Assembly (NCBI GenBank): GCA_021798355.1
Contig: JAJZMG010000049.1
Coordinates: 1 to 34,426 of the forward strand
Source: Nanobdellota archaeon
GTDB taxonomy: Archaea > Nanobdellota > Nanobdellia > Parvarchaeales > Parvarchaeaceae
Reading direction: 5' to 3'
Length of the DNA stretch: 34,426 bases
Under the pieces are notes generated by a model. It was not told where the DNA came from, searched no databases, and saw nothing but the letters and a program-made list of their open reading frames with translations. The translations under genes were made by a program, and so were the position numbers. Every line of letters starts with the position of its first letter. Position 1 is the stretch's first letter. Below are positions 33,662-34,426 of this stretch, piece after piece.

Positions 33662-33685
33662 AATATCGTACTTCCGATATTATAA
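33662..33685. promoter_or_regulatory. Putative operator ATATCGTA-CTTC-CGATATTATAA within AATATCG-N6-CGATATT
   Basis: Inverted repeat 33662-33681, about 10 nt upstream of TATA box TTTATATA (33691-33698). Confidence 0.55.
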
Positions 33686-33690
33686 AAAGA

Positions 33691-33698
33691 TTTATATA
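33691..33698 (+). promoter_or_regulatory. Archaeal TATA box for FMN reductase gene
   Basis: TTTATATA centred about 26 nt before ATG 33720, consistent with a leaderless transcript. Confidence 0.6.
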
Positions 33699-33719
33699 TC
33701 TTTATTATGTATGTTAAGG

Positions 33720-34271
33720 ATGGAAAAAGTAAAAATAGCTGCATTTGCAGGGAGTCTTAGAAAAGACTCGTTTAACAAAGCAATAATAAACACCGCAAAA
33801 AAATACGCACCCGAAAACATCGAAATAGAAATTCTTGAGTTAGAGAACATACCGCTTTTCAATCAGGACATAGTTGATTTCCCGCAAAGCGTAAAAATAT
33901 TCAAAGATAAGATAAAGGGAGCGGATGCAGTACTAATAGCCACTCCTGAGTACAATAGGTCCATACCTGGCGTTTTAAAGAATGCTATAGATTGGGCATC
34001 TAGGCCTTACGGAGATAACTCGTTTGATGACAAAGCCGTTGCAACAATAGGAGCAAGCGGAGGCGCCATAATAGGAACGGCCGTGGCACAGTATCATTTA
34101 AGGCAAATATTTTCATTCCTTAACGCACATCCTTTGGAAAGACCACAGGTTTTTATAGGAGGGGCAGGCAATAAAGTAGAGAATGGCTTATTCGTAGATG
34201 ATGATACCGTTGAATTAATAAAAGACCTGGTAGAAAAACTTGCAGAATGGGCTTTAAGGCTAAAAAAATAG
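33720..34271 (+). CDS. NADPH-dependent FMN reductase family protein
   Basis: IAAFAGSLRKDSFNKAIINTAKKY, ATPEYNRSIPGVLKNAIDWASRP, ASGGAIIGTAVAQYHLRQIFSFLNA. Confidence 0.94.
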   Translation: MEKVKIAAFAGSLRKDSFNKAIINTAKKYAPENIEIEILELENIPLFNQDIVDFPQSVKIFKDKIKGADAVLIATPEYNRSIPGVLKNAIDWASRPYGDNSFDDKAVATIGASGGAIIGTAVAQYHLRQIFSFLNAHPLERPQVFIGGAGNKVENGLFVDDDTVELIKDLVEKLAEWALRLKK

Positions 34272-34426
34272 TTATTTGCCACAGATTTTAAATTTATTTA
34301 ATCTCACATGCAGTCAATCATTCTGAAATTATAACTGAAAAGACATCACAAAGAGAAAACAGTAAATGTGCGGTCAGTGGAGCTCACCCCTTCTTATTGG
34401 ATTAATACTTAGCTAAGACCACAGGA

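Noticed and set aside
1-34426. tRNA/rRNA genes, CRISPR arrays, transposases, toxin-antitoxin pairs
   Set aside because: Looked for T-loop motifs, regularly spaced repeats and transposase/integrase motifs; none convincing by eye.

Overview
AT-rich, gene-dense window with archaeal features: TATA boxes about 25-27 nt upstream of apparently leaderless starts, an Lhr helicase next to a metallophosphoesterase, archaeal-type dCTP deaminase, and small membrane proteins. A compact-genome, acidophile-type archaeon (possibly DPANN/Parvarchaeota-like) is a guess. I support about 40 protein genes. They include dCTP deaminase (5'-truncated), endonuclease III, a peroxiredoxin, AdoMet decarboxylase, Fe/Mn SOD, a PadR regulator with an ABC-2 exporter, a glycerophosphodiesterase / glycerol kinase / MFS operon, a DEAD-box helicase, Lhr plus MPE, GlpA-like G3P dehydrogenase plus a CoxG-like SRPBCC protein, a UvrD/AddA-like helicase-nuclease, an HxlR regulator followed by cytochrome b and a membrane protein, two divergent nitrilase-fold paralogues, and an FMN reductase. 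I saw no tRNA, rRNA, CRISPR array or transposon. The observations I rate highest are: (1) a duplicated, translationally coupled pair of small membrane proteins (KHRxDKAPL...RFI family) flanking AdoMetDC; (2) an orphan GlpA lacking GlpB/GlpC, coupled to a CoxG-like protein; (3) a bipartite ATATCGTA-N3/4-CGATATTATAA palindrome shared by the PadR promoter and a distant FMN-reductase/MFS divergent promoter; (4) an unlisted 31-aa single-TM microprotein at 466-561(-); (5) cytochrome b with a PPWS motif and a large Ser/Thr/Asn-rich insertion; (6) two paralogous, divergent C-N hydrolase-fold proteins.
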